Assembly: GCA_019241495.1 (NCBI GenBank)
Contig: JAFAWZ010000126.1
Location: 1-6,560 of the forward strand
Direction: 5' to 3'
Origin: Acidimicrobiales bacterium
GTDB taxonomy: Bacteria > Actinomycetota > Acidimicrobiia > Acidimicrobiales > Palsa-688
Length of the DNA stretch: 6,560 bases
Shown here: piece after piece, positions 1 through 5,327 of the stretch
Numbering within the stretch: position 1 is the first letter of the stretch
How the letters are laid out: every line of letters starts with the position of its first letter
Position numbers and translations under genes: made by a program
The notes under the pieces: generated by a model
Seen by the model: only the letters and a program-made list of their open reading frames with translations
Told to the model about the DNA's origin: nothing
Database searches by the model: none

Positions 1-64
1 GCGTCATCACTACGGTGCATCAAGCCGAAGGCCTCCCTCTTGCTGACTGTGAGAAGCCGCAAGA

Positions 65-307
65 ATGGCGAGGCCTTCGGCGCGAGTGGGGGACCTATCG
101 GGAAGCTCGGGTCCTCACCCCCACCCCAGCTTCACCGCGAAGAGCCACTTCACTCCGACGGAGATGCTCGCCCTGGCCCGCCAAGCTGGCTTTGCCGAGG
201 CCCACCACGTGTCCGCCGCCGCCCTCACCCAGCGGTACTTCGCAGGAAGGACTGGCGGCCTACGGCCACCAAACAACGCAGAAGAGTTACTCGTCGCCAC
301 CACTTGA
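65..307 (+). pseudogene. C-terminal remnant of a SAM-dependent methyltransferase
   Basis: From about position 149 to the TGA at 305-307 the frame encodes about 52 residues that read like the end of the class I SAM-dependent methyltransferases common in actinobacteria. It has FTPTEMLALARQAGF, then HVSAAAL, then RYFAGR, GLRPP and a final EELLVAT. In the full-length family (about 270-300 residues) this tail follows the Rossmann-fold SAM-binding core. That core is absent: the same frame has a stop at 44-46, and the codons before 149 (Pro/Ser/His-rich) do not resemble the family. Fragments such as NGEAF in another frame at about 67-81 may be further decayed pieces. There is no convincing start signal, so it is probably not expressed as an enzyme. 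The identification comes from remembered family motifs, not a search. It converges with the serpin-like gene to its right. Confidence 0.55.
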
Positions 308-322
308 AGCCGTGAATCGACC

Positions 323-358
323 CCCGAGCCGGTGCGTGGAGGACCTCACGACTTCGGG
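323..358. terminator. Possible bidirectional terminator hairpin between convergent genes
   Basis: Outer arms CCCGA (323-327) and TCGGG (354-358) pair perfectly. Inside them CGTG (335-338) pairs with CACG (347-350). The structure lies between the end of the methyltransferase remnant (307) and the stop of the opposing serpin-like gene (367-369), where a shared terminator would be expected. Only a short TTT follows on the plus strand, so it is not a classical U-tailed terminator. The call rests on base pairing and position. Confidence 0.3.
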
Positions 359-366
359 TTTGGGCC

Positions 367-1686
367 CTACAGTTCGGGGTTGTCTGCCTCGGTCACCCAG
401 GCGCTGAACACCGGTAGGCCGTGCCAAGCCTGCGGTGACGACTGGAGTGGGTCACTACGCGTGGCCGCGACCACGGCATAGGGGTGTGTGAAGCGGACCA
501 CCGCCCGGCGCGGCGTTTCAGGTCGTGCGGCCTGAGCAGACAGTGCCACGGCCACGTGAGTGACGGCGGCCGCCTCGAAGCCGACAGCGCTGTATTTCGC
601 TACGGCGCTCTGACGGGCGTCGTAGCGCCACTCAGTGAGCTCGAGGGCTCGGGCGAGGACGGCCGCGGCAGCACCAAAGCCCAGTCCCGCTGCTCGGGCC
701 AGGTCAAGGTCAGTAGCGGCCGACCATGCCGGCATGATGGAGGTGAAGCGCTGCTCGCGCTCGAACGGGCCTGGCCGGCCACCTGGCTCCTCTCTTATTT
801 CCCACACGGGGCCCCTGCCAAGCGGCAGGTCGAAGAGGGACCGCCGCTCCACGCTTCTCGGCCGCCGCGCCTCCGCTGTGACGATCCGCTCCGCTTCGGC
901 GAGTACCGAGCCGGCCGGCACGGCGCCGTCGGCGGCTATCACCGATCCGACCAGCAGACCGCCCCGCGCTCGTGCCAGGTGAACGGCGACTGGTCCCGCC
1001 CCCGGGGTATCTGTGAGGAACTGCTCGTGTCGGGGGTCAGACGGAGTCCTCAGCACCGATGTGACCGCCCGATCCCAACGGCTCGGCCCCAGCTGTTCGG
1101 CATCGACAACCTGGAACGGGACCTCCCAGGACACCTTGGTGGCCAAGGCGCTGGCGAGCACGCAGACCACGCCCGGATCGAGAGTGAGCGGGAATCGTTC
1201 GATGAGCCCGAGGGTGCGCTCGAAAGCCCATCGGTCCAGCTTCTCCTGGGAGGGGATGTCCCCGGTGTCAACCTGTTCTGGAAGTCCGGCTCGCCACCTG
1301 GCCAACCTGACGGTCTCCAGACGCTGTGGGACCCACAGGCCCGCACCGGTGGCAATTAGCGGATGCGGCCTGGCGAGGAGGTCGCCAGCGAAGGCAGCGG
1401 CGTCGGAGGGGTCGCACTGCAGAGCCTCGCCCAGCTCCGTGCGGGCGAGGGAGTCCGTGTCGGCCAGGGCACCGCATAGGGCCATCACCAGCCAGGCGCC
1501 AAGCGGTGACACGACGTGGTGGCCATCGCCGGCCGTGTGGTGAAGGCGGCGGGCATAGCTGGCGAGAACGGAGCCCCAATCCGGCTGTGTCACAACCCCA
1601 GTTTGACCCAAGCGGCTCTTGACTCCGATCCACAGGCGCGCCACAACGTCCTCGGCGCCGAGGTTGAGGCTGGTTGACGATGTCAA
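367..1686 (-). CDS. Divergent serpin-family protein, intracellular
   Basis: The product has 439 residues if it starts at the TTG at 1686, close to the serpin family's usual 370-420 plus a short N-terminal extension. Serpin landmarks appear in order: VSPLGAWLVMALCGALADTD at 59-78 (shutter-helix SP...ALxMxxxGAxxxT pattern), SALATKVSWEVPF at 179-191 (strand N-x-x-x-F-x-G-x-W-x-x-PF region), a strand/helix block around 314-340, the hinge GFEAAAVT at 369-376 (consensus GTEAAAAT), then HPYAVVA at 401-407 and GLPVFSAWV at 423-431 as the C-terminal strands. Inhibitory serpins trap proteases by inserting the reactive loop, and the small-residue hinge here permits that in principle. No signal peptide or membrane segment is visible, so it should be cytoplasmic. 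The start is uncertain: no good ribosome binding site precedes 1686, and GTG codons at residues 15 and 32 are alternatives. It starts 16 bases after the reductase stop, suggesting co-transcription. The target protease cannot be told from sequence. Confidence 0.72.
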   Translation of the reverse strand: MTSSTSLNLGAEDVVARLWIGVKSRLGQTGVVTQPDWGSVLASYARRLHHTAGDGHHVVSPLGAWLVMALCGALADTDSLARTELGEALQCDPSDAAAFAGDLLARPHPLIATGAGLWVPQRLETVRLARWRAGLPEQVDTGDIPSQEKLDRWAFERTLGLIERFPLTLDPGVVCVLASALATKVSWEVPFQVVDAEQLGPSRWDRAVTSVLRTPSDPRHEQFLTDTPGAGPVAVHLARARGGLLVGSVIAADGAVPAGSVLAEAERIVTAEARRPRSVERRSLFDLPLGRGPVWEIREEPGGRPGPFEREQRFTSIMPAWSAATDLDLARAAGLGFGAAAAVLARALELTEWRYDARQSAVAKYSAVGFEAAAVTHVAVALSAQAARPETPRRAVVRFTHPYAVVAATRSDPLQSSPQAWHGLPVFSAWVTEADNPEL

Positions 1687-1702
1687 AGGTGCAGAACGCC
1701 AC

Positions 1703-2293
1703 TCAGCGGCGTACCGCGTAACGGAGGTGGAGGGCCCGGATGCCTTCGACCACTATGGGGTCCTCCAGTAGGACATGGCCGCCGACGAGTTCGCCGAAGT
1801 ATCGGATGCCGGCGCCGAACAGCACTGGCACCTGGCTGATGCAGAGCTCGTCGACGAGGCCGAGGTTCAGGGCCTGCTGGATGACGTCAGCGCTGGCGAT
1901 CGTGACGAACTTGTCGCCGGCGATCTCCTTCGCCGTAGCGATCGCCTCTACGACGCCGCCGGTGAAGGTAGTCCGCGGGAACCGTTCTTCGGCGTCTTCG
2001 GGCGGCGGACGGTGGGTCACCACGACCACTGGAGCGCCGGCGGGGTGGTTGTCGCCCCACCCGTCGGTTTGGTCGAACAGTCGACGGCCGGTTACCAGCG
2101 CGCCGCAGCCCGACGTGAGCTCCTGCAGCATCGGGGCGCTTCGGGGATCAACCGAGAAGCTCATACCCTCCTGCGGGCTTGGCACGTTGACGTCGCCGCT
2201 CCAGTACCAATCGAATAGTTCGGCTGGGTTGTCGTCGGGCTGAGCGACGAAGCCGTCCAGCGACATGCACATGTGAGTCAATACCTTGGCCAT
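1703..2293 (-). CDS. RibD C-terminal/dihydrofolate reductase-like family oxidoreductase
   Basis: The product has 196 residues when started at the ATG at 2293, giving MAKVLTHMCMSLDGF. This matches the usual beginning of the family, with the MSLDGFVA signature at residues 10-17. Other family landmarks are LVTGRRLFD at 67-74 (the GR...F strand/helix), PVVVVTHR at 88-95, and GLVDELCISQVPVLFGAGIRYF at 145-166 (the conserved D-E-L followed by PVLFGxG). The family binds NADPH and reduces small heterocycles; the substrate here is unknown, and the name does not imply folate metabolism. The usual Gly-Gly before the V-I-Q-Q helix is replaced by IASADVIQQ (132-140). The frame is open up to 2449, but the extra N-terminal residues lie over the upstream membrane-protein gene and look non-homologous. 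An in-frame ATG at 2326 would add 11 residues. The start lies just after the TAA of the membrane-protein gene (2298-2300), so translation is probably coupled. Confidence 0.85.
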   Translation of the reverse strand: MAKVLTHMCMSLDGFVAQPDDNPAELFDWYWSGDVNVPSPQEGMSFSVDPRSAPMLQELTSGCGALVTGRRLFDQTDGWGDNHPAGAPVVVVTHRPPPEDAEERFPRTTFTGGVVEAIATAKEIAGDKFVTIASADVIQQALNLGLVDELCISQVPVLFGAGIRYFGELVGGHVLLEDPIVVEGIRALHLRYAVRR

Positions 2294-2297
2294 GGTC

Positions 2298-2558
2298 TTA
2301 TGACTCAGCTGGCGCTGCTGACTCATCGCGGCGGGAGACTCTGACGGCGGCTGGCCACAACAACAGGCCGACCGGAATGGCGTATCCGGCTGCAGAGCCG
2401 TCCGTGAGGAGGACACATGCCAACCAACCAGCCTTCGTCGTCCAACCATGCGTGAATCGGGTCTGAGGGATGCGAGCCACGGCGTACAGCGCCACTATGC
2501 CGGTCGCGATCACGACAGAGTTCCAGACCTGATGAGCTGGATCTCCCCACGTCTCCAT
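2298..2558 (-). CDS. Small membrane protein of unknown function
   Basis: The product has 86 residues starting at ATG 2558. I do not recognise the family. Two hydrophobic segments are visible: about residues 11-30 (VWNSVVIATGIVALYAVARI), and a longer stretch over about 43-73 (AGWLACVLL, then AIPVGLLLWPAAVRV), separated by a polar turn with TRFTHGWTTK. The tail, SRRDESAAPAES, is charged and polar. A clear ribosome binding site AGGAAGG (2573-2567 on the minus strand) sits 8 bases before the ATG, which is the best evidence that this is a real gene. Its TAA stop ends 4 bases before the ATG of the reductase gene, so it is probably the first gene of a three-gene unit with the reductase and the serpin-like protein. 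An integral membrane location is inferred from hydrophobicity only. Confidence 0.6.
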   Translation of the reverse strand: METWGDPAHQVWNSVVIATGIVALYAVARIPQTRFTHGWTTKAGWLACVLLTDGSAAGYAIPVGLLLWPAAVRVSRRDESAAPAES

Positions 2559-2685
2559 TAGCGCGGCCTTCCTGTCGTCACGTGAACCAGCGTTTCCGTC
2601 CCATTTCCGTTACCGCTGAGCGTAGTTTTGGCGCTGCCAGCGGACCGCGACTACGAGCACAACACTCTCCTTCGGTCCTAGCCAG

Positions 2686-3039
2686 TCAGATTGTCTGGTC
2701 CGTCACTGTAAGGCGCCCGGCCCGGTATGCAGTCAGGACAGCGTCGCTTACGGCGTTGGGTGACTTTGTTGCGTCGATCACATGCCGGTCGTCGAGTTGG
2801 AGCCCGGCGAACTGGGCGTGCACTTTTGCAAAGGGCTCGAATACCAGCGGCCAGCGTCCGGGTCCGCGGGCGGTCGCCCTTTCCCAACAGGTATCGAGAT
2901 CGGCGCTGAGTACGGCGTAGTGGCATAAGAGCCCCTTCTTCCGGCATGCCGCGGCGAGTCCCGCCACTTCATTCGGGAACAGGTGCCCGCTGACGACGGT
3001 CGTATAGTCCTGTCCGGGCCCGCCAGGGTCGGCCGACAC
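2686..3039 (-). pseudogene. 5'-truncated nucleoside-kinase-like P-loop ATPase
   Basis: The frame encodes 117 residues from a possible GTG at 3039 to TGA at 2686. It resembles the C-terminal part of small AAA/shikimate-kinase-like proteins of about 170-180 residues: SGHLFPNEVAGLAAACRKKG (17-36), a strand with HYAVLSADLDTCWERATARG (40-59) whose CWERATARG resembles the arginine-bearing lid, RWPL (62-65), and HVIDAT (86-91). The Walker A P-loop (GxxxxGKS/T) that should begin such a protein is absent. The same frame hits a TGA at 3057-3055, and the DNA beyond belongs to the divergent SRPBCC gene. Without a P-loop it should not bind ATP, so I call it a remnant. A shortened protein of new function cannot be excluded. 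The family assignment is from pattern memory. Confidence 0.5.
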
Positions 3040-3062
3040 CTGAAGTGGCCAAGCTCACAATC

Positions 3063-3070
3063 GAGGAGGT
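3063..3070 (+). promoter_or_regulatory. Strong ribosome binding site deciding a GTG start
   Basis: GAGGAGGT lies 6 bases before the GTG at 3077, a near-perfect Shine-Dalgarno sequence at ideal spacing. It fixes the non-ATG start of the SRPBCC protein and implies good translation. Confidence 0.8.
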
Positions 3071-3076
3071 AGCGAC

Positions 3077-3550
3077 GTGGCCGAAGACAGAGTCAGCGCG
3101 TCCACCATCATCCACGCCCCGGCGAAGGCGGTCTTCGCCGTACTTGCCGATCCGGCGAAGCACGCCGCCGTCGACGGCACCGGATGGGTCGGCGAGGCCG
3201 TAGACAACGGGCTGCTGACTGCTGCCGGCCAGATCTTCCGCATGTCGATGTATCACCCGAACCACCCGAACGGCTCTTACCAGATGGCCAACCGCGTCCG
3301 AGTCTTCCATCCACCTAGCTCCATTTCTTGGGAACCAGGAAATGAGGCCCGCGACGGCACTGTGAGCTTTCCCGGCTGGATATGGCGCTACGACCTCAAC
3401 CCCGCCGGACCAGCAACCACCAGGGTCACGCTCACCTACGACTGGTCAGCAGTTCCTGACCCCATCCGGGACCATATCGGCTTCCCGCCCTTCCCCGCGG
3501 ACCACCTCGACAACTCCCTCGCCCACCTCGCCGAGCTGATTGCTCGGTGA
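3077..3550 (+). CDS. SRPBCC (START/Bet v 1-like) family protein
   Basis: The product has 157 residues, typical for a single-domain SRPBCC protein (polyketide cyclase/dehydrase or AHSA1-like group). The N-terminus VSASTIIHAPAKAVFAVLADPAKHA (residues 6-30) is the classic first strand and helix pair (I-x-A-P-x-x-V-F-x-V-L-x-D-P). Middle strands contain VFHPPSSISWEP (75-86) and a Trp/Tyr-rich WIWRYDLNPAGPATTRVTLTYDW. The C-terminal helix is DNSLAHLAELIAR. These proteins form a deep hydrophobic cavity that binds small lipophilic ligands; ligand and role are unknown here. No signal peptide is visible, so it is cytosolic. It starts at GTG with a strong ribosome binding site. It is divergent from the kinase remnant, with only 37 bases between them, so its promoter must overlap that remnant. 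It appears monocistronic. Confidence 0.82.
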   Translation: MAEDRVSASTIIHAPAKAVFAVLADPAKHAAVDGTGWVGEAVDNGLLTAAGQIFRMSMYHPNHPNGSYQMANRVRVFHPPSSISWEPGNEARDGTVSFPGWIWRYDLNPAGPATTRVTLTYDWSAVPDPIRDHIGFPPFPADHLDNSLAHLAELIAR

Positions 3551-3697
3551 TAGAAAGGGTGAATCCGGCTCCGGCCACCGTTCGAACGAGGACGCCAGAT
3601 CCGGCTATCCGTTGCCTTCGTTACCTGGAGGTCTGGTTAGGGTCGTCGCTTTTCGGACCTGAGCCAGGTACAGATCGTTCGTCTACGACCAGGCATG

Positions 3698-3733
3698 TTG
3701 TACAATACTGTATGTGTCTTGTACAATACGGTC
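3698..3733 (+). promoter_or_regulatory. Toxin-antitoxin promoter with duplicated TGTACA operator
   Basis: Two copies of TTGTACAATACnGT occur at 3698-3711 and 3719-3732, each containing the perfect palindrome TTGTACAA, with centres 21 bases (two helical turns) apart. TGTACA is the core reported for the Escherichia coli YefM-YoeB operator, so binding by the Phd/YefM-type antitoxin complex is a reasonable inference. The repeats coincide with a plausible promoter: TTGTAC (3698-3703) as -35 and TACAAT (3722-3727) as -10 with an 18-base spacer. Repressor binding would cover both elements. Transcription should then start about 6-7 bases after the -10, at or next to the ATG at 3734. Confidence 0.72.
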
Positions 3734-3982
3734 ATGTCCAGGATGAACGTCAGCGAAGCCCGAGAGAAGCTCGCCGAGGCCATCGACGCAGCCCAGTCTG
3801 AAGCCGTGGTCCTGGAACGCTACGGGCGACCGGCCGCCGTATTGGTGAGCGTGGAACGATACGAACAGCTCCTCGACGCCGTGGAAGAGGCCGAGGACAT
3901 CACCGCGTTCGACGCGGCGATGGCCGACGCAGGCGACAACATCCCCTGGGAGAAGGTCAAGGCCGACCTCGGCTGGTCGTGA
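3734..3982 (+). CDS. Type II antitoxin, Phd/YefM family
   Basis: The product has 82 residues starting MSRMNVSEAREKLAEAIDAA. This is the Phd/YefM N-terminal DNA-binding fold, with the conserved S-E-A-R-x-x-L, then VVLERYGRPAAVLVSVERYEQLL (25-47), the usual R-x-G-x-P-x-A-V-L-V-x-x-x-x-Y signature. The acidic tail AEDITAFDAAMADAGDNIPWEKVKADLG would wrap the toxin. I chose ATG 3734 because the in-frame ATG at 3695 would translate through the operator repeats and gives a meaningless leader. There is no ribosome binding site before 3734 and the predicted transcript begins there, so the message is probably leaderless. Its TGA overlaps the toxin's GTG. In this family the antitoxin neutralises the toxin and represses the operon with it. 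Confidence 0.9.
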   Translation: MSRMNVSEAREKLAEAIDAAQSEAVVLERYGRPAAVLVSVERYEQLLDAVEEAEDITAFDAAMADAGDNIPWEKVKADLGWS

Positions 3983-4236
3983 GTCGACACCGGGTCGAAG
4001 TCCGCCCGGCTGTAGTTCGAGTACTGCGCAAAATCGATCCGAAGGTGCGGCCCCGCATTGAGGGAGCCATCGCACTACTGGCCGAAGACCCTCGACCTCC
4101 AGCGTCGCGGCCGCTAACCGGCCGAGCCGGATATCGAGTACGAGTCGGTGACTACCGGATCATCTACACGATCCACGACGACGTGCTCCTCATCGTTGTT
4201 GTCACACTCGGGCACCGGCGAGACGTTTACCGCTAG
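3979..4236 (+). CDS. Type II toxin, RelE/ParE superfamily
   Basis: The product has 85 residues, the standard size. It starts at a GTG that overlaps the antitoxin TGA in the four bases GTGA, implying coupled translation. The fold is recognisable: helical N-terminus VEVRPAVVRVLRKIDPKVRPRIEGAIALLAEDPRP, the loop PLTGRAGYRVRVGDYRIIYTI (45-65), and the terminal strand IVVVTLGHRRDVYR (72-85). Arg60 in GDYR, Arg80/Arg81 in GHRRD and Tyr84 line up by position with Arg61, Arg81 and Tyr87 of E. coli RelE, which cleave mRNA in the ribosomal A site. This favours a RelE-type ribosome-dependent mRNA interferase over a ParE-type gyrase inhibitor, though the superfamily call is firmer than the mechanism. No disrupting mutations are seen, so it is probably active. 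Confidence 0.9.
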   Translation: MSRHRVEVRPAVVRVLRKIDPKVRPRIEGAIALLAEDPRPPASRPLTGRAGYRVRVGDYRIIYTIHDDVLLIVVVTLGHRRDVYR

Positions 4237-4246
4237 CGCAGAACAT

Positions 4247-4264
4247 CGAGTCGGCCCGGGCTCG
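4247..4264 (+). terminator. Possible terminator hairpin after the toxin gene
   Basis: CGAGTC (4247-4252) pairs with GGCTCG (4259-4264), with one G-U pair, around a 6-base loop. It lies 10 bases after the toxin stop codon. The following bases are only moderately T-rich (TCGTCTTC), so termination strength is uncertain. Confidence 0.4.
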
Positions 4265-4619
4265 TCGTCTTCACAAACTCGCCAAGCTGGGGCCAACTTC
4301 AGCGACCTTAAAGACCTTTAGGTTCGGTTAAGTTACACGGCGAGGGAGCTGTGGCGCTGGAGCGGATCGCCAGCTCGGCGGACGACCTGGAGGCGGGCAT
4401 TGCGTTCGCTCTCCTGGGCCGGGGAAGGACGCTCGCACGCGGCTGGACGGGCAGGTCCATTCGGCCTACGCCGACCAAGCAGCCAGATATGCCGCCACCG
4501 ATCCATTCATGGCGGCGGCAATCGCGAGGGACGCAGTCAAAGCTACGAGTCGAACTCCAGCTCGAGTGACGGCCGGTCGTCTGTATGGCAGCATCAGTAT
4601 CGGCTATCGCTCACTCACC

Positions 4620-4625
4620 GAGGAG
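4620..4625 (+). promoter_or_regulatory. Ribosome binding site deciding a TTG start
   Basis: GAGGAG lies 7 bases before the TTG at 4633. Together with the homology-like start (M)SRVRVHNFSVSLDGFG it selects this rare start codon over the upstream in-frame ATG at 4585, whose extra 16 residues look unrelated. Confidence 0.75.
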
Positions 4626-4632
4626 AACAACT

Positions 4633-5286
4633 TTGTCACGCGTTCGGGTCCACAACTTCTCGGTGTCTCTCGACGGTTTCGGTACCGGCGACGGTCAAAG
4701 CCTCGAAGCGCCCTTCGGCCACGCCGGTCACCGGCTGCACGAGTGGTTCTTCCCTACACGCACCTTCCGCGCTTTTCACGAGACGACCGGCGACCAAGGA
4801 GGAGGCAGTGGGGTTGATGACGCCTTCGCCCGCAACTGGAGCTCTGGAATCGGTGCCGAGATCATGGGCCGGGGCAAGTTCGGGCCCCAACACGGATCAT
4901 GGGCCGACGAAGAGTGGCACGGCTGGTGGGGCGACAATCCACCGTTTCACACCCCCGTCTTCGTCCTGACCCACCACCACCGGGCCTCGATCGAGATGGA
5001 GGGCGGTACCACGTTTCACTTCATCGACTTGAGCCCGGCCGAGGCCGTCAGCATTGCCCGAGAGTCGGCCGGAGGACTCGATGTCCGCATCGGCGGTGGC
5101 CCGTCCACCATCCGACAGTTTCTCGCCGCCAACCTGATCGACTACATGCACATAGTCATCGTGCCCATTGTTCTCGGCCGGGGAGAACGGCTCTGGGATG
5201 GGCTCGAGGGACTCGATCAGCGCTTCGACGTGGAGTCGGTCAGCTCTCCCAGTGGCGTGACCCACGTCACCTTCACCCGTCGATAG
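4633..5286 (+). CDS. Second RibD C-terminal/dihydrofolate reductase-like family protein
   Basis: The product has 217 residues starting at TTG. The family signature FSVSLDGFG is at residues 9-17, IMGRGKFG at 77-84, TPVFVLTH at 107-114, the intact nucleotide-binding turn IGGGPSTIRQFL at 153-164, and LIDYMHIVIVPIVLGRGERLW at 168-188 (conserved I-D ... P-x-x-L-G-x-G). NADPH-dependent reduction is expected for the family; the substrate is unknown. It belongs to a different subgroup from the reductase at 1703-2293. It is longer, keeps the Gly-rich turn, and has an aromatic, His-rich segment with HGSW and EWHGWWGDNPPFHTP (about 87-108) before the central strand. That segment is often seen in the larger actinobacterial members. 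It stands alone on the plus strand and converges with the permease gene to its right. Confidence 0.87.
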   Translation: MSRVRVHNFSVSLDGFGTGDGQSLEAPFGHAGHRLHEWFFPTRTFRAFHETTGDQGGGSGVDDAFARNWSSGIGAEIMGRGKFGPQHGSWADEEWHGWWGDNPPFHTPVFVLTHHHRASIEMEGGTTFHFIDLSPAEAVSIARESAGGLDVRIGGGPSTIRQFLAANLIDYMHIVIVPIVLGRGERLWDGLEGLDQRFDVESVSSPSGVTHVTFTRR

Positions 5287-5327
5287 CAGCCATCACTGAG
5301 CGCAACCGAGGTCCCAGAGCGGAACCA

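Larger units (their letters stand above)
4237..4632. other. Gene-poor gap with a degenerate protein-like stretch
   Basis: This 396-base gap between the toxin and the second reductase holds the hairpin at 4247-4264 and a small AT-richer patch around 4304-4336. That patch has two GACCTT copies (4304-4309, 4313-4318) and the short palindrome ACCTTTAGGT (4314-4323), with no clear function. Beyond it, two different frames look protein-like in turn: from GTG 4351 (VALERIASSADDLEAGIAFALLGRG), then from about 4440 in another frame (YADQAARYAATDPFMAAAIARDAVKA, then TAGRLYGSISIGYRSL) up to about 4620. This could be one decayed gene with a frameshift near 4425-4440. I do not recognise the family, and no intact gene can be supported here. 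Confidence 0.4.

Noticed and set aside
484..1359. Long plus-strand open frame opposite the serpin-like gene (291 codons)
   Set aside because: It is antisense to a frame with clear serpin motifs, its translation is rich in Arg/Pro/Gly/Ser with no recognisable domain, and long shadow frames are expected in high-GC coding DNA.
1740..2243. Plus-strand open frames opposite the first reductase (167 and 147 codons)
   Set aside because: They mirror a well-supported reductase on the minus strand and show no domain or start signals.
2294..2449. Longer N-terminus for the first reductase, starting at 2449
   Set aside because: The extra 52 residues overlap the membrane-protein gene, are Arg/Ser/Cys-rich and unlike the family, whose members begin a few residues before MSLDGF.
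2578..2585. Palindrome TCACGTGA upstream of the small membrane-protein gene
   Set aside because: A single 8-base palindrome just before the ribosome binding site, with no second copy or recognisable promoter, is too weak to call an operator.
2993..3008. Possible promoter for the SRPBCC gene: TATAGT (3003-3008) preceded by the palindrome ACGACGGTCGT (2993-3003)
   Set aside because: No acceptable -35 element lies 16-19 bases upstream, and the palindrome is short and lies within the kinase remnant, so chance is likely.
3551..3697. Possible tRNA or attachment site because of GTTCGAAC at about 3582
   Set aside because: No acceptor or anticodon stem can be folded around it and no CCA end is present; the gap seems to hold only upstream DNA of the toxin-antitoxin operon.
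3695..3733. Longer antitoxin start at ATG 3695
   Set aside because: It would translate the operator repeats into LYNTVCVLYNTV, which is unlike any Phd/YefM N-terminus; the family pattern begins at 3734.
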